A DNA stretch of 64,000 nt from Gammaproteobacteria bacterium (GCA_030429735.1 JAUIET010000002.1:604414-668413); one strand, 5' to 3'. Positions 44,867-54,492 are shown, counted from the first letter of the stretch. Program-made: numbers and translations. Notes: a model not told the origin generated them from the letters alone.

Positions 44867-46120
44867 TTACTTTGCGTGCAGCTTTACGGGCAAATGGGTA
44901 TAGCCCATCACAAAGTTTGATCTAACCCGCTGTGGTTCAGCTGTTACCTCAATACGGCTGAAGCGCGGCAGCAGCTCTTCCCACAATATGCGCAGTTGCA
45001 TTTCGGCCAGGCGGTTACCCATGCAGCGATGCACGCCAAAGCCAAAAGACACGTGGTGCCTGGCTCGCTTTCGGTCGATCAGAAAGTCATCCGGGTTCTC
45101 GATCACGTCCTGGTCCCGGTTGCCGGAAATGTACCACATGATGACTTTATCGCCTTTGCGAATTGTCTTGCCGCCAATCTCGTAGTCTTCTTTCGCGATC
45201 CTGCGCATGTGGGCAAGCGGCGTTTGCCAGCGAATTATTTCCGACACCATGTTCGGTATCAGCTTGGGGTTTTCTTGTAGTTTTTTAAATTCAGCGGGAA
45301 ATTTATTCATTGCGTACACACCGCCAGACATTGAGCTGCGCGTTGTGTCATTGCCGCCAACAATCAGCAGCATCAGATTTCCCAGGTATTCCAGGGGGTC
45401 CATTTCAGCGGTTGCTGAACTGTGAGCAAGCAATGAAATAAAGTCATTCTTCTTAGGCCGCTTGATGCGTTCGTTCCAAAGCCCCGTAAAATACTCAAGG
45501 CATTCAAGCATCACATCGCGGCGTTTTTCTTCACTCACCCCATATTCCTCAACATTGGGGCTGGTGACCGCAATATCCGACCAATAGGTCAGTTTTCTGC
45601 GCTCTTCGAATGGAAAATCAAACAAGGTAGCCAGCATTTGCGTGGTTAGCTCGATAGACACTGCGTCGACCCAATTGAAGGTCTCTCCAACAGGCAAGTT
45701 ATCCAGCACTGTTGCCACACGACCCCGAATCAGGCTCTCCAGCTCGGCGAGTTGCATCGGGGCCACGGCTGGTGACACAACCTTTCGCTGTGCGTCGTGT
45801 TTGGGGTTGTCCATCGCAATGAACATGGGGGGTGAGAAGTCGATTTTGCTTTCACCAATAGTGATGTTGGGTTCCGATGAAAAGACCTCGTTGTTGCTGT
45901 CGACTTCAACAATGTCATTAAACTTGGTGATATTCCAGAACCCGCCGAACGCCTCATTCTCACAATAATGCACGGGCGCTTCATTGCGCAGGCGTTCAAA
46001 ATACGCCCAATGCTGGCCGCTGTCGTACAGGGCTTCCGGGCTTGGGTCCAGTTCTTGCAGCGGCACATCATAGGGGTTCGGAAATGCCACTGGCTTCATC
46101 AAATCATTGACTGCGTTCAT
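44867..46120 (-). CDS. cytochrome P450, CYP153-type alkane/fatty-acid omega-hydroxylase
   Basis: Soluble heme monooxygenase of 417 residues. Seen: oxygen-binding I-helix VGGNDTTRSSMSGG, ExxR in SEIIRWQTPLAHMRR, and heme-ligand Cys366 in FGFGVHRCMGNR. The MFIAMDNPKHDAQR, NMVSEIIRWQTPLA and CMGNRLAEMQLRILWEE blocks match the CYP153 family, known for terminal hydroxylation of alkanes and fatty acids. A ferredoxin gene lies 9 nt upstream and DUF917 29 nt downstream. No ferredoxin reductase is in the window, so electron delivery must come from elsewhere. The likely role is terminal oxidation of alkyl chains (family knowledge plus context). Confidence 0.92.
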   Translation of the reverse strand: MNAVNDLMKPVAFPNPYDVPLQELDPSPEALYDSGQHWAYFERLRNEAPVHYCENEAFGGFWNITKFNDIVEVDSNNEVFSSEPNITIGESKIDFSPPMFIAMDNPKHDAQRKVVSPAVAPMQLAELESLIRGRVATVLDNLPVGETFNWVDAVSIELTTQMLATLFDFPFEERRKLTYWSDIAVTSPNVEEYGVSEEKRRDVMLECLEYFTGLWNERIKRPKKNDFISLLAHSSATAEMDPLEYLGNLMLLIVGGNDTTRSSMSGGVYAMNKFPAEFKKLQENPKLIPNMVSEIIRWQTPLAHMRRIAKEDYEIGGKTIRKGDKVIMWYISGNRDQDVIENPDDFLIDRKRARHHVSFGFGVHRCMGNRLAEMQLRILWEELLPRFSRIEVTAEPQRVRSNFVMGYTHLPVKLHAK

Positions 46121-46129
46121 GGTCTGCTC

Positions 46130-46450
46130 CTAAAACTGTGATTCTGGCATTCGCACTTTAATGCCATCAAGCGCATCAGTTACCTCAATTTGGCAAGCTA
46201 ATCGGCTGGTATCAGTAACCTCAGCGGCCAGAGCTAACATGCTTTCTTCGGTCGCCTCACGATCCCCCAATGCTTCAAACCAATCCTTATCGAGCATGAC
46301 ATGACAGGTCGCACATGCGCAGGCACCGCCGCAATCGGCATCAATACCGGGCACGTCGTTGTCGACCGCTGCCTCCATCAGACTGATTCCGCTATTGACT
46401 GTAACGCTGTGTTCGGTTCCGTCGTGTTCAACAAAGCAAATTGTCGGCAT
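46130..46450 (-). CDS. 2Fe-2S ferredoxin, P450 redox partner
   Basis: Adrenodoxin/putidaredoxin-type ferredoxin of 106 residues. Cluster ligands C40, C46 and C49 lie in DCGGACACATC, and the distal Cys is in RLACQIEV. The start at 46450 (AGGA 8 nt upstream) gives an N terminus MPTICFVEHDGTEH like those of CYP153 ferredoxins; an upstream ATG at 46477 would add 9 residues. It ends 9 nt before the P450 gene, so it almost certainly donates electrons to that enzyme. Confidence 0.93.
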   Translation of the reverse strand: MPTICFVEHDGTEHSVTVNSGISLMEAAVDNDVPGIDADCGGACACATCHVMLDKDWFEALGDREATEESMLALAAEVTDTSRLACQIEVTDALDGIKVRMPESQF

Positions 46451-46577
46451 AAAGGTGTCCTGTTCGTTGTTTGCCATAGTGTACCTTAGCTCCGGCTATG
46501 CCCAAAGCGTAGAAATAAACGTTGAGTTGCCGTCGACACCATCAAGTGTTGGGCATCCGCTCGATCGCAAATGGGCA

Positions 46578-46603
46578 GGCAGTTGTTCGTCCTGGCAACT
46601 GCC
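46578..46603 (+). other. hairpin in the leader of the MTHFR-like gene
   Basis: GGCAGTTG (46578-46585) pairs perfectly with CAACTGCC (46596-46603) across a 10-nt loop. GTTTTC follows after 6 nt, at 46610-46615. It lies 53 nt before the chosen ATG. It could be an attenuator or chance; nothing else in the 200-nt spacer is recognisable. Confidence 0.3.
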
Positions 46604-46655
46604 GGTGTCGTTTTCAAGAATGGCTTTTTACAGTGGCTGTCGATATGGTTCGTCA

Positions 46656-47546
46656 ATGAGAACCTTGCAAGAAAAAACCGCCGCGGGTGACTTCGTCATA
46701 ACCGCGGAAATAGTGCCGGCGGCAGCCGGCGGAACACGCAAACTGCTGCAGTCGGCTGAGCCGCTTCGTGGCCTGGTTGATGCTATTAATGTGACCGATG
46801 GCGCCGCTGCCAGCACGGCAATGAGCAGTGCAGCCGCCTCGGCCATTCTTGCCGCGCATGGCTTCGAGTCGGTAGTGCAACTAACCTGCCGAGACAGAAA
46901 CAGACTGGCCTTATGCGCTGATATGTTAGGTGCTGCCGCTCAGGGCGTGCGGAATATGTTGGTACTTACCGGTGATGATCCGGCCAAAGGTGATCAGCCG
47001 GAAGCAAAACCGGTGTTCGACCTTAACTCAGGTGAGGTCATGCAAATCGCTCGTGCAATGCGTGATGACGCGTCCTTGCCCAACGGAAAAGCCGTTGACG
47101 AGCCGCCGGCATTTTTTATCGGTTGTGCCGACGTGCCGATTGACCCGCCGGCTGATTGGGAACCAGACGGCCTGCGTGCAAAGATCAGCAACGGCGCCCA
47201 ATTTGCACAAACCCAGTTCTGCTTTGACCCGGCGATGGCTGTCAAATACCTTGCCGCACTGCAAAACTCAGGAATTACCGATCAACTCAGCATTATTCTT
47301 GGAATTGGTCCAATCGCGTCTGCCAAGTCTGCTCGGTGGATGGATCAAAACCTGTTTGGCGTTTCCGTACCCGAAGCGATAATTGATCGCATTGAATCTG
47401 CTGGCGACGCCGCGGCCCAAAAACGGGAAGGCATCAAAATCTGTCGGGAACTTCTTGAAGAATATCGCGCACTCGACGGGGTAGCGGGTGTGCACATTAT
47501 GGCACCGGCTGCGAGCACTAAAGCGATTGCCGACGTATTGGCTTGA
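46656..47546 (+). CDS. methylenetetrahydrofolate reductase-like protein
   Basis: TIM-barrel flavoprotein of 296 residues in the MetF family. Seen: VITAEIVPAAAGG (N terminus), DAINVTDGAAAS, VVQLTCRDRNRLALCADMLGAAAQGVRNMLVLTGDDP (in blocks QLTCRDRNR and LVLTGDDP) with the flavin-binding region, and the C-terminal VAGVHIMAP. It is not a canonical MetF by its shorter N terminus and the AGG loop; relatives occur beside C1-transfer and methyltransferase genes. The start is uncertain: ATG 46656 has no clear ribosome-binding site, and a much longer frame back to 46359 overlaps the ferredoxin gene and has no family similarity. Confidence 0.78.
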   Translation: MRTLQEKTAAGDFVITAEIVPAAAGGTRKLLQSAEPLRGLVDAINVTDGAAASTAMSSAAASAILAAHGFESVVQLTCRDRNRLALCADMLGAAAQGVRNMLVLTGDDPAKGDQPEAKPVFDLNSGEVMQIARAMRDDASLPNGKAVDEPPAFFIGCADVPIDPPADWEPDGLRAKISNGAQFAQTQFCFDPAMAVKYLAALQNSGITDQLSIILGIGPIASAKSARWMDQNLFGVSVPEAIIDRIESAGDAAAQKREGIKICRELLEEYRALDGVAGVHIMAPAASTKAIADVLA

Positions 47547-47668
47547 CCGGCCAATTGCCATCAAAACCAGCGCTTCACTCCTGAGTAATTTATTGGCATA
47601 ATGCCTGCCAATAGTTTGTCGAGCTGTTTGTTGCACAGCTCATCATCACACCAGCCGGAGAGCTTCGC

Positions 47669-48604
47669 ATGGCCATTCACAATCGTGTTACCAGCATTCT
47701 TGGTACGCAGTACCCAATTATTCAGGCGCCCATGGGTTGGATAGCACGCGCGCAGCTGGCATCTGCGGTCAGTAACGCCGGTGGTATGGGAATCATTGAA
47801 ACCTCGTCCGGCGAGTTGGACAATATCAAGAATGAAGTGGCTAAAATGCGCGAGTTAACCGACAAGCCGTTCGGCATGAATGTCGCTCTATCGTACGTTA
47901 AAGGCACAAATATAGTCGACTTTGTGATTGAGCAAGGTATTAAGTTTGTCACCACATCATCGGGCAGCCCCAAGGTGTGTACCGAGGCATTTCAACAGGC
48001 GGGTATCAAGGTGTTTCACGTAGTGCCAACGCTGGAGATGGCCATGAAAGCTCTGGACGCTGGTGTTGATGGGCTGGTTGTTGAAGGCGGAGAGGGCGGT
48101 GGTTTTAAGAACCCCAGCCCGGTATCGACTATGGTGTTGCTGCCGCTGATTCGATCGCGCACTGACGTTCCTATTATTGCGGCCGGCGGTATTTCTGACG
48201 GGCTGTCTATGGCAGGGGTGTTTGCGATGGGTGCTGAAGGGGTGCAAATGGGCACTCGAATGTTATCCAGCTCTGATTCCCCGGTGCATGATAACTGGAA
48301 GCAGGCTGTGGTTGACGCCAAGGAAACCGATACAGTGTTTTTGAACCAGCAATCCAGACCAGCCTTGCGAGCGTTGCGCACTGAGCGCACGGCCGAGCTC
48401 GCGAAAGTAGGCAGTTTTCCAATGGCCGAGCATATGGCCAACCTTCAGGAGCTGTACTTTGGCGGCAACATGGAGGCCGCTATCCCCTTGTCGGGGCAGG
48501 TCGCAGGACGAATTGATGAGATCAAATCTGCGCAGCAGATTATTGCTGAAATGGTCGCAGAATTTGAAGCGATTATGTCGTCTTTGTCGGAACAATATTG
48601 CTAA
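47669..48604 (+). CDS. nitronate monooxygenase family FMN protein
   Basis: FMN-dependent TIM-barrel protein of 311 residues (2-nitropropane dioxygenase/nitronate monooxygenase family; some members are enoyl reductases). Seen: QAPMGWIARAQLASAVSNAGGMGI, VTTSSGSP, GVDGLVVEGGEGGGF and PIIAAGGISDG with EGVQMGTRML near residues 180-200. The ATG has GGAG upstream. It lies 122 nt behind the MTHFR-like gene and converges with the acyl-CoA dehydrogenase gene. Role not assigned: detoxification of nitroalkanes or reduction of enoyl groups are both possible. Confidence 0.85.
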   Translation: MAIHNRVTSILGTQYPIIQAPMGWIARAQLASAVSNAGGMGIIETSSGELDNIKNEVAKMRELTDKPFGMNVALSYVKGTNIVDFVIEQGIKFVTTSSGSPKVCTEAFQQAGIKVFHVVPTLEMAMKALDAGVDGLVVEGGEGGGFKNPSPVSTMVLLPLIRSRTDVPIIAAGGISDGLSMAGVFAMGAEGVQMGTRMLSSSDSPVHDNWKQAVVDAKETDTVFLNQQSRPALRALRTERTAELAKVGSFPMAEHMANLQELYFGGNMEAAIPLSGQVAGRIDEIKSAQQIIAEMVAEFEAIMSSLSEQYC

Positions 48605-48628
48605 CTCCGCCACAAGCCATCATCGTGT

Positions 48629-49858
48629 CTAATTCAGGTAAGAGCGGATAGTTGACTTGCCGAGACGAGACATGTGAACTTCATCGGGGCCATCAGCAAT
48701 ACGGCAAAAACGACTGCTCGCAAAAATTTGCGCAACCGGTGTGTCTGACGATACTCCCATGCCACCTAGAATTTGCATCGCTCGACTGGCAACGGTTTCG
48801 CACATTTGCGGCGCTACGATTTTCAGCATGGTGACATCATCTACTATGGCATCGATGCCGTATTTATCCATTTTCTCCGCCGCTGACAGGACCAGCAAGC
48901 GGCACTGTTCGATATCGCAACGGCTGCGCGCGATTTCGTGCTGAATGCTGGTTTTTTTGCTGAGCTTCTCGCCAAATGCCACCCGCTCGTCAGCGCGTTT
49001 GCACATAATTTCAAGACACCGCTCCGCCATGCCCACAAACATCATTGCGTATTGGAAACGGCCCGGTCCCAAACGACCCTGGGCAATTTCGAAACCCCTA
49101 CCTTCGCCAAGAATCAGGTTGTCAACGGGCACACGCACGTTGTTGAACACCATATCGCCTTCGCCCTTGGGTGAATGCAGACTGCCAAACACGTGCAGTG
49201 CTCGCTTGATGGTGACGCCAGGCGTGTCTTTGGGCACCAGAATCGTGGAGTGCTGATTATGCCTGCCGGCATCAGGGTTGGATTTGCCCATCACCAGCAG
49301 CAGTTTGCACTTGGGGTTCAGCGCGCCAGTAGTCCACCATTTTTTACCGTTGAGCACGTACTCGTCACCGTCGCGCTCAATCTTCAGTTCCATGTTGGTT
49401 GCGTCACTTGAGGCAACCTGCGGCTCGGTCATTGCATAGGCAGAACGAATTTCACCGGCAAGCAAAGGCTCCAGCCACTGTTTTTGTTGTGCCTCGGTGC
49501 CGTACTTTGCCAGTACTTCCATGTTGCCACGGTCAGGCGCATTACAATTGAACACTTCTTGAGACCAGGCGGAACGACACATCGTTTCAAACAAGGGGGC
49601 AATTTCTGCGTTGCTGAGGCCGGGACTCCAGGGTGCATATTCCTCAGGAAGGAACAGGTTCCACAGGCCTTGTTCTCTTGCCTTTGCTTTTAGATCTTCG
49701 TACCAAGGCGGGTATTGCCACAAATTATTCTGGTCAGACGTGAACAGCTCGAATTCGTGTTCACGCGGATAAATGTGTTCTTCCATAAACGCCCGCAGGC
49801 GCATTTGTAAGTCGCTTGCGCGCTCACTCAGTTCAAAGCCCATCTCTTGTTTACTCAA
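48629..49858 (-). CDS. acyl-CoA dehydrogenase family protein
   Basis: FAD-dependent acyl-CoA dehydrogenase of 409 residues, of the long-chain/ACAD11-like type. Seen: AYAMTEPQVASSDATNMEL, LNGKKWWTTGALNPKC, GRLGPGRFQYAMMFVGMAE, and the C-terminal MQILGGMGVSSDTPVAQ with RIADGPDEVHMSRLG. The catalytic residue is Asp or Glu near DGPDEVH, as in ACAD10/11-like proteins (family knowledge). It overlaps the SDR gene upstream by 8 nt. Together with SDR and GST upstream, and thiolase divergent, it suggests breakdown of an unusual acyl chain. Confidence 0.92.
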   Translation of the reverse strand: MSKQEMGFELSERASDLQMRLRAFMEEHIYPREHEFELFTSDQNNLWQYPPWYEDLKAKAREQGLWNLFLPEEYAPWSPGLSNAEIAPLFETMCRSAWSQEVFNCNAPDRGNMEVLAKYGTEAQQKQWLEPLLAGEIRSAYAMTEPQVASSDATNMELKIERDGDEYVLNGKKWWTTGALNPKCKLLLVMGKSNPDAGRHNQHSTILVPKDTPGVTIKRALHVFGSLHSPKGEGDMVFNNVRVPVDNLILGEGRGFEIAQGRLGPGRFQYAMMFVGMAERCLEIMCKRADERVAFGEKLSKKTSIQHEIARSRCDIEQCRLLVLSAAEKMDKYGIDAIVDDVTMLKIVAPQMCETVASRAMQILGGMGVSSDTPVAQIFASSRFCRIADGPDEVHMSRLGKSTIRSYLN

Positions 49859-50627
49859 CCCCTCTGATGCGTTTCATAAGTCTGTTCATACCACCAATCC
49901 AGCGATCATAGTCGGCGGTTTTACGCTGCATGTATTGCAGAACCTCGGCGTGTGGCAGAATCAGAAATGACTCTTCGTGCAGCTTCGCAACCACGATGTC
50001 AGCGAGTTGTTCCGGTTCCATCATGCCATCGTTTGCAGCCGCTCTGGTGGATGGCTCGTCGTTGTCGGTCATCGCCGTTCTGACGGCTTGCGGACACAAC
50101 ATGGACACTTTTATACCTTGGTGTGCGTGATGTATCGCCAACCATTCGCCGAATCCAACCGCCGCGTGCTTGGTTACACCGTAGGCGGCACCGTCAATCT
50201 GGTTAAGGAGGCCTGCTGCAGATGCGGTATTCAGGAAATAGCCTCCCCCGCGTGCAATCATTCTCGGTAATAGATGGCGTGCGGCGTAAACATGTGACAT
50301 GACATTGATGTCCCAACTGGCTTGCCATTGTTCGTTGGGAGAGTCTATTGCCGGGGCCAGGCCGACACCCGCATTCGAGCAGAACAGGTCGATTGGTCCT
50401 ATGCCATCTTCAACGCGTTCAATCAAGGTGGCGATATGCTGTTCCTTGCTCACATCGGCGGTCATTGCCGTGCATTTAAGCTCATCTGCCACGGCCTGCA
50501 CCGGGGCGGCGTTGATATCCACTGCAACAATGTGTTTCGGCTTCTCCGCTGAGAAGCGATGCGCCAGTGCGCGGCCGATACCGCTGCCGGCACCGGTGAT
50601 CACGATTATTTTATCGTTGAGTTCCAT
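49851..50627 (-). CDS. SDR family oxidoreductase
   Basis: Classical short-chain dehydrogenase/reductase of 258 residues. Seen: TGAGSGIGR (residues 11-19), the NAG motif in CSNAGVGLAP, and the Ser/Tyr/Lys catalytic set in NTASAAGLL and YGVTK near residue 155. The cofactor loop VAVDINAAP fits NAD+. It precedes and overlaps the acyl-CoA dehydrogenase gene, and an alcohol or 3-hydroxyacyl-CoA substrate is plausible. The substrate is unknown. Confidence 0.9.
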   Translation of the reverse strand: MELNDKIIVITGAGSGIGRALAHRFSAEKPKHIVAVDINAAPVQAVADELKCTAMTADVSKEQHIATLIERVEDGIGPIDLFCSNAGVGLAPAIDSPNEQWQASWDINVMSHVYAARHLLPRMIARGGGYFLNTASAAGLLNQIDGAAYGVTKHAAVGFGEWLAIHHAHQGIKVSMLCPQAVRTAMTDNDEPSTRAAANDGMMEPEQLADIVVAKLHEESFLILPHAEVLQYMQRKTADYDRWIGGMNRLMKRIRGVE

Positions 50628-50712
50628 AGGGGCCTCTTTTCCTGAGCACGCGCGGCAAGCTTATTAATTTGTTGCTAGGGTGGCTTGCCGACAGCCTCGT
50701 ACGTTTTGTTCG

Positions 50713-51348
50713 CTAAGCCAGTAATTCAGCTATGCGTTCTTTGTGCGCCGCCAGCGCCGGATGTTGCTCCGGGTCCAGTTTCTGTTTGATGATGGCGGCA
50801 AAGTTACAAACAATATAGCAATCCACATCAGCCTGAGTGACTGAATCGCCAACCAAAAACTCTTTGCCTTGCAGTTCGCTGTTCACTGAATCGAAAAAGA
50901 ACGCGAGTTTGGTGCGCCCGCGATCGATCAACTCGGGTATCTGCGCAATGTTCAGGGGGCCGGGCAGTGCTCTGTCTTCAAAGCCAGGCGCGTAGCCGTT
51001 GCGCAGCACTTCGGCAATACTCATCAGGCCAGCCGTGAAAATGCGGTGCAGCCAGCCCAACACCAGCGCCTGCTCGACGGTATCCCGCCCCATCAACGGT
51101 GGTTCCGGATATTCAGCTTCCACGTAGTAAAGCATGCTGATCACCTGGTTCAGTACCGTTCCATCGTCCAGCAGCATGGCCGGAATGGTTTGCTCGGGGT
51201 TAATCGCTTTATAGTCCTCAGAAAACTGCTCGCCCTTCATCATATTGATGTCGACATAGTCCAGGTCTACGCCTTTCAGTTTAAGCATATGATTCACGCG
51301 CAACGCATTGGGCGGAAAGTCGCTGGAGTAGAACGTTTTAATGGACAT
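50713..51348 (-). CDS. glutathione S-transferase family protein
   Basis: GST-fold protein of 211 residues. Seen: N-terminal thioredoxin-like domain with FYSSDFPPNALRVNHMLKLKG, the cis-Pro loop PEQTIPAMLL and LNQVISMLYYVEAEYPEPPL, then an alpha-helical C-terminal domain with EFLVGDSVTQADVD (the conserved SxADVD capping motif). It stands 85 nt before the SDR gene and may begin a gst-sdr-acad unit. It could conjugate or dehalogenate; the substrate is unknown. Confidence 0.88.
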   Translation of the reverse strand: MSIKTFYSSDFPPNALRVNHMLKLKGVDLDYVDINMMKGEQFSEDYKAINPEQTIPAMLLDDGTVLNQVISMLYYVEAEYPEPPLMGRDTVEQALVLGWLHRIFTAGLMSIAEVLRNGYAPGFEDRALPGPLNIAQIPELIDRGRTKLAFFFDSVNSELQGKEFLVGDSVTQADVDCYIVCNFAAIIKQKLDPEQHPALAAHKERIAELLA

Positions 51349-51538
51349 GTTGCAAGAGCTCCTGGTGTATGGATGTGACGCAAAGTGTAACTGAATACAG
51401 GAACGACTGGCGCACTGAATTGATTTATGCGGATCATTATGGCAGACTTTATGCCAATATATTACCGGCCTTTACTTTTTCGGCTAAAAGCCCGACAGAC
51501 TGTTATCCATCCAATCCAGAGCAGAACGAGGAATCACC

Positions 51539-52717
51539 ATGATCGACGCAGTGATCGTATCAACCGCCCGTACACCAATTGGTAAAGCTTATCGTGGCAG
51601 TTTCAATAATTTGGGAGGTGCCACGCTCGGTGCTGCATCGGTGGCAGAGGCGGTTCGACGCGCCGGTATCGATCCTGGGGAAGTGGAAGATGTGATTATG
51701 GGTTCCGCGTTGCAGCAGGGTGCAACAGGGTCAAATGTGGCGCGCCAGATTGCGCTGCGGGCAGGTTTACCCACAACGGTTGCTGGTATGACAATTGACC
51801 GCCAGTGTTCATCAGGGCTGATGGCAGTGGCTACAGCCGCGAAGCAGATTACCCAAGATGGTATGAGCTGCGTTGTTGGGGGCGGTCTGGAGTCAATCTC
51901 TCTGGTTCAGAATGAACATATGAATGTTCACCGAATGGTGGATGAAGAACTGATGGCAATGCACCCGAACATCCACATGCCAATGCTGCAAACCGCCGAG
52001 GTTGTCGCTGAACGGTACAAGGTGTCGCGCGAAGCGATGGATGAATATGGCTTGCAGTCACAGCAGCGCACGGCGGCTGCTTATGAAGAAGGCCGCTATG
52101 CTGACGAATTGGTGGACGTGACATGTACCCGCACAGTATGGGACAAGGAAACGGGCGAAGCCTCTGAGGCAGAAGTGACCGTATCGGCCGACGAGGGCTT
52201 GCGGGCAACCACTGCTGAGGGACTGGCGGGCCTGAAAACTGTGATTGAAGGCGGCACGATTACCGCAGGCAACGCCTCACAGCTGTCAGACGGATCATCG
52301 GCTCAAGTGGTCATGAGCTCAAAGCTCGCGGAACAAAAGGGCTTGCAGCCTCTGGGTATTTACCGTGGCATGGCCGTGGCTGGGTGCGAGCCCGATGAAA
52401 TGGGCATAGGCCCTGTATTTGCCGTACCCAAGTTGCTCAAACAAACCGGGCTCAGTATGGATGATATCGGCTTGTGGGAATTGAATGAGGCTTTTGCCGT
52501 TCAGGTCATTTACTGCCGTGATCAGTTGGGTATAGACAATGACAAACTCAATGTCAGTGGTGGTGCAATATCCGTTGGCCACCCTTATGGTATGAGTGGC
52601 TCGCGGATGATTGGTCATGCTCTTATCGAAGGTAAACGGCGTGGCGTGAAGTACGTTGTTGTCACTATGTGCGTGGGCGGTGGTATGGGAGCGGCCGGGC
52701 TGTTTGAGGTCGCGTAG
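51539..52717 (+). CDS. acetyl-CoA acyltransferase / thiolase
   Basis: Type II thiolase of 392 residues. Seen: N-terminal [13 protein letters not shown], nucleophile Cys90 in [25 protein letters not shown] with the active-site His, and [14 protein letters not shown] with the second active Cys. The HPYGMSG block (rather than HPIGASG) is typical of the FadA-like/acetyl-CoA acyltransferase branch; which chain length it prefers is not visible. It is divergent from the gst-sdr-acad unit and 43 nt ahead of an alpha/beta hydrolase. Confidence 0.94.
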   Translation: MIDAVIVSTARTPIGKAYRGSFNNLGGATLGAASVAEAVRRAGIDPGEVEDVIMGSALQQGATGSNVARQIALRAGLPTTVAGMTIDRQCSSGLMAVATAAKQITQDGMSCVVGGGLESISLVQNEHMNVHRMVDEELMAMHPNIHMPMLQTAEVVAERYKVSREAMDEYGLQSQQRTAAAYEEGRYADELVDVTCTRTVWDKETGEASEAEVTVSADEGLRATTAEGLAGLKTVIEGGTITAGNASQLSDGSSAQVVMSSKLAEQKGLQPLGIYRGMAVAGCEPDEMGIGPVFAVPKLLKQTGLSMDDIGLWELNEAFAVQVIYCRDQLGIDNDKLNVSGGAISVGHPYGMSGSRMIGHALIEGKRRGVKYVVVTMCVGGGMGAAGLFEVA

Positions 52718-52760
52718 CGAAGCGATTGGTATTGTTGAACAGCCAGGAACCAGTGGTCCG

Positions 52761-53654
52761 ATGACACACAAAACACTGCAAGCCAATGGCATTGAGTTGG
52801 CCTACGATGAATTTGGGGAAGTTGGTCAGCCCGCTGTGCTGCTGATTATGGGCCTGGGTACGCAAATGATCGCCTGGCCCGAGCCGTTTTGCCAGGCGCT
52901 TGCCCAACACGGTCTGCGAGTTATTCGCTTCGATAACCGTGATGTAGGCCTGTCCAGCAAGATGGATACGCACCCTGTACCCAATATCGCCAAACTCGCT
53001 GTGTTGTCGCGCCTGAATCGAAAGATTCAGGTGCCCTACACCTTGCACACCATGGCCGAAGACGCAACGGCGCTGATGGATGCGTTGGATATCGATGCGG
53101 CGCACATTGTGGGCGCATCAATGGGAGGTATGATCGCACAACTGCTGGCTGCCCATTCACCTTATCGCGTGCGTTCGCTCACGTCGATCATGTCGACCAC
53201 GGGGCGCCGTTCCTTACCCCAGGCACAATCGAAAGTGTTCCTGCATATGGCTCGCCGGCCGCGTAATGCCAGCCCCGAGGCGCTGATGCGTTATTCCATG
53301 CGGACCTGGCGTTTGATCGGCAGCCCGGCCTATCAGCCCACTGATGACGAGTTGCGCGAAAAAATACTGGCCGGCTATGAGCGCTGTTATTATCCCGACG
53401 GCTATACCCGCCACATGGCGGCGATTATGGCGGGAGGAGACCGCGTGTCAGATCTGGCCAAGGTGATGGCACCGACGCTGGTGATACACGGTAAACAAGA
53501 CCCTCTGGTCCCTGTGGAGGGCGGCATCGATACCGCGAATCTGATCAGCGGTGCGAAACTTGAAATAATTGACGGCATGGGGCATGACCTGCCGAAGCAA
53601 CTGTTGCCCAGGTTTGTAGATTTGATCTCAAGTCACATTAAAAAAACTATTTAA
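52761..53654 (+). CDS. alpha/beta hydrolase
   Basis: Hydrolase of 297 residues. Seen: oxyanion block LIMGLGTQM, FDNRDVGLSSKM, nucleophile Ser120 in GASMGGMIAQ, Asp in HGKQDPLVP and His in DGMGHDLP. These match small esterase/lactonase-type members (RdmC-like), not lipases. The start is ATG 52761; AGGA lies 12 nt upstream. A longer in-frame extension overlaps the thiolase and lacks family similarity. It lies 43 nt behind the thiolase gene and may free acids from esters feeding that pathway (inference). Confidence 0.85.
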   Translation: MTHKTLQANGIELAYDEFGEVGQPAVLLIMGLGTQMIAWPEPFCQALAQHGLRVIRFDNRDVGLSSKMDTHPVPNIAKLAVLSRLNRKIQVPYTLHTMAEDATALMDALDIDAAHIVGASMGGMIAQLLAAHSPYRVRSLTSIMSTTGRRSLPQAQSKVFLHMARRPRNASPEALMRYSMRTWRLIGSPAYQPTDDELREKILAGYERCYYPDGYTRHMAAIMAGGDRVSDLAKVMAPTLVIHGKQDPLVPVEGGIDTANLISGAKLEIIDGMGHDLPKQLLPRFVDLISSHIKKTI

Positions 53655-53659
53655 ATCAA

Positions 53660-54250
53660 TTACATAGCTACCGAACCAAATGTGGCTTCTGGTTTTGGTT
53701 GGCCATGTTCAAAGTAAATTGCAGTGACTGCAAAACGGCTGGTGCACGCGCAGTGTAGCGCGAACCAGAGGTAAAAATACGCGGGTTCGAACAGGTAATG
53801 TGCCATGTTACTGATGGGGTGATCCAGCAGGATGTACGCGCTAAAACACACGCCAATCAGCACAAATAGGGTCAGCAATTCTGAAACGCTGGCATGAGAA
53901 CCAATGCTTGTTCGCGAACAGCGCAGCTGTCGCAGGACGCAGTGGTAAGCACAGTAGCAAAGAAACACTACAGCCATTATCTCGTGTGGCACCCTGGCGT
54001 CCAGCCAATGCGCCCAGCCGATAATAACGTTAGAGCCAACAACCGCGCCACACAGTGCCAGCGTGCGAAGATAAAACGAAGTGTCGATAACTGTCGTGCG
54101 TAATGTATCGCCCAGCGCTGAGAGGAAATAGGCGTGCCCAAACACCACCATCAATGCCAGCGCCAGCGGGGTGGGTGCGATGCCACAAATGAGCAGCACC
54201 AGGCCAAGCGCTGTGCACTGAATTAAAAGATACTTGCTGTCTACAAACAC
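53660..54250 (-). CDS. multi-helix membrane protein of unknown function
   Basis: A 196-residue hydrophobic protein with about six predicted helices (first ones around residues 8-30, 34-50, 60-80 and 88-106). It is rich in Cys and His (FLCYCAYHC, ALHCACTS). No family recognised. It converges with the hydrolase gene, 5 nt apart, and lies upstream of nothing on its strand. The 242-nt spacer to its right holds short inverted repeats but no recognised signal. Confidence 0.6.
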   Translation of the reverse strand: MFVDSKYLLIQCTALGLVLLICGIAPTPLALALMVVFGHAYFLSALGDTLRTTVIDTSFYLRTLALCGAVVGSNVIIGWAHWLDARVPHEIMAVVFLCYCAYHCVLRQLRCSRTSIGSHASVSELLTLFVLIGVCFSAYILLDHPISNMAHYLFEPAYFYLWFALHCACTSRFAVTAIYFEHGQPKPEATFGSVAM

Positions 54251-54492
54251 GCGAGAATATCGTTGGTTAATGATTGAGCAATAATAATAGCGTGCTGGTC
54301 AATAAATAACCGCACCTGGGGTCGCGTTTATCTGATAAGTTTGGTGCCGTTGGTCGTGTTCCGCCCCACAGGGCGCGCAGTGAGGCGAATAACACCAAAT
54401 CTTAATTCGCCAAACTTTGACGGAACATGGCCGGCTTCTTACACTCGCTGCGCCGCTTATCTGTGCCCGTTCTCCACTAAGGAACAAAGAAT

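Noticed and set aside
46359-46655. N-terminal extension of the MTHFR-like protein back to 46359
   Set aside because: It lies antisense to the ferredoxin gene and shows none of the MetF family sequence; the start is taken at 46656.
52656-52760. N-terminal extension of the alpha/beta hydrolase into the thiolase gene
   Set aside because: The extra 35 residues have no similarity to hydrolases, and the ATG at 52761 fits the family start.
54330-54430. Inverted repeats AAGTTTGG/CCAAACTT and GTTCCG/CGGAAC upstream of the LLM gene
   Set aside because: The pairs cross rather than nest, and are short; I saw no clear structure or operator, so I did not list it.
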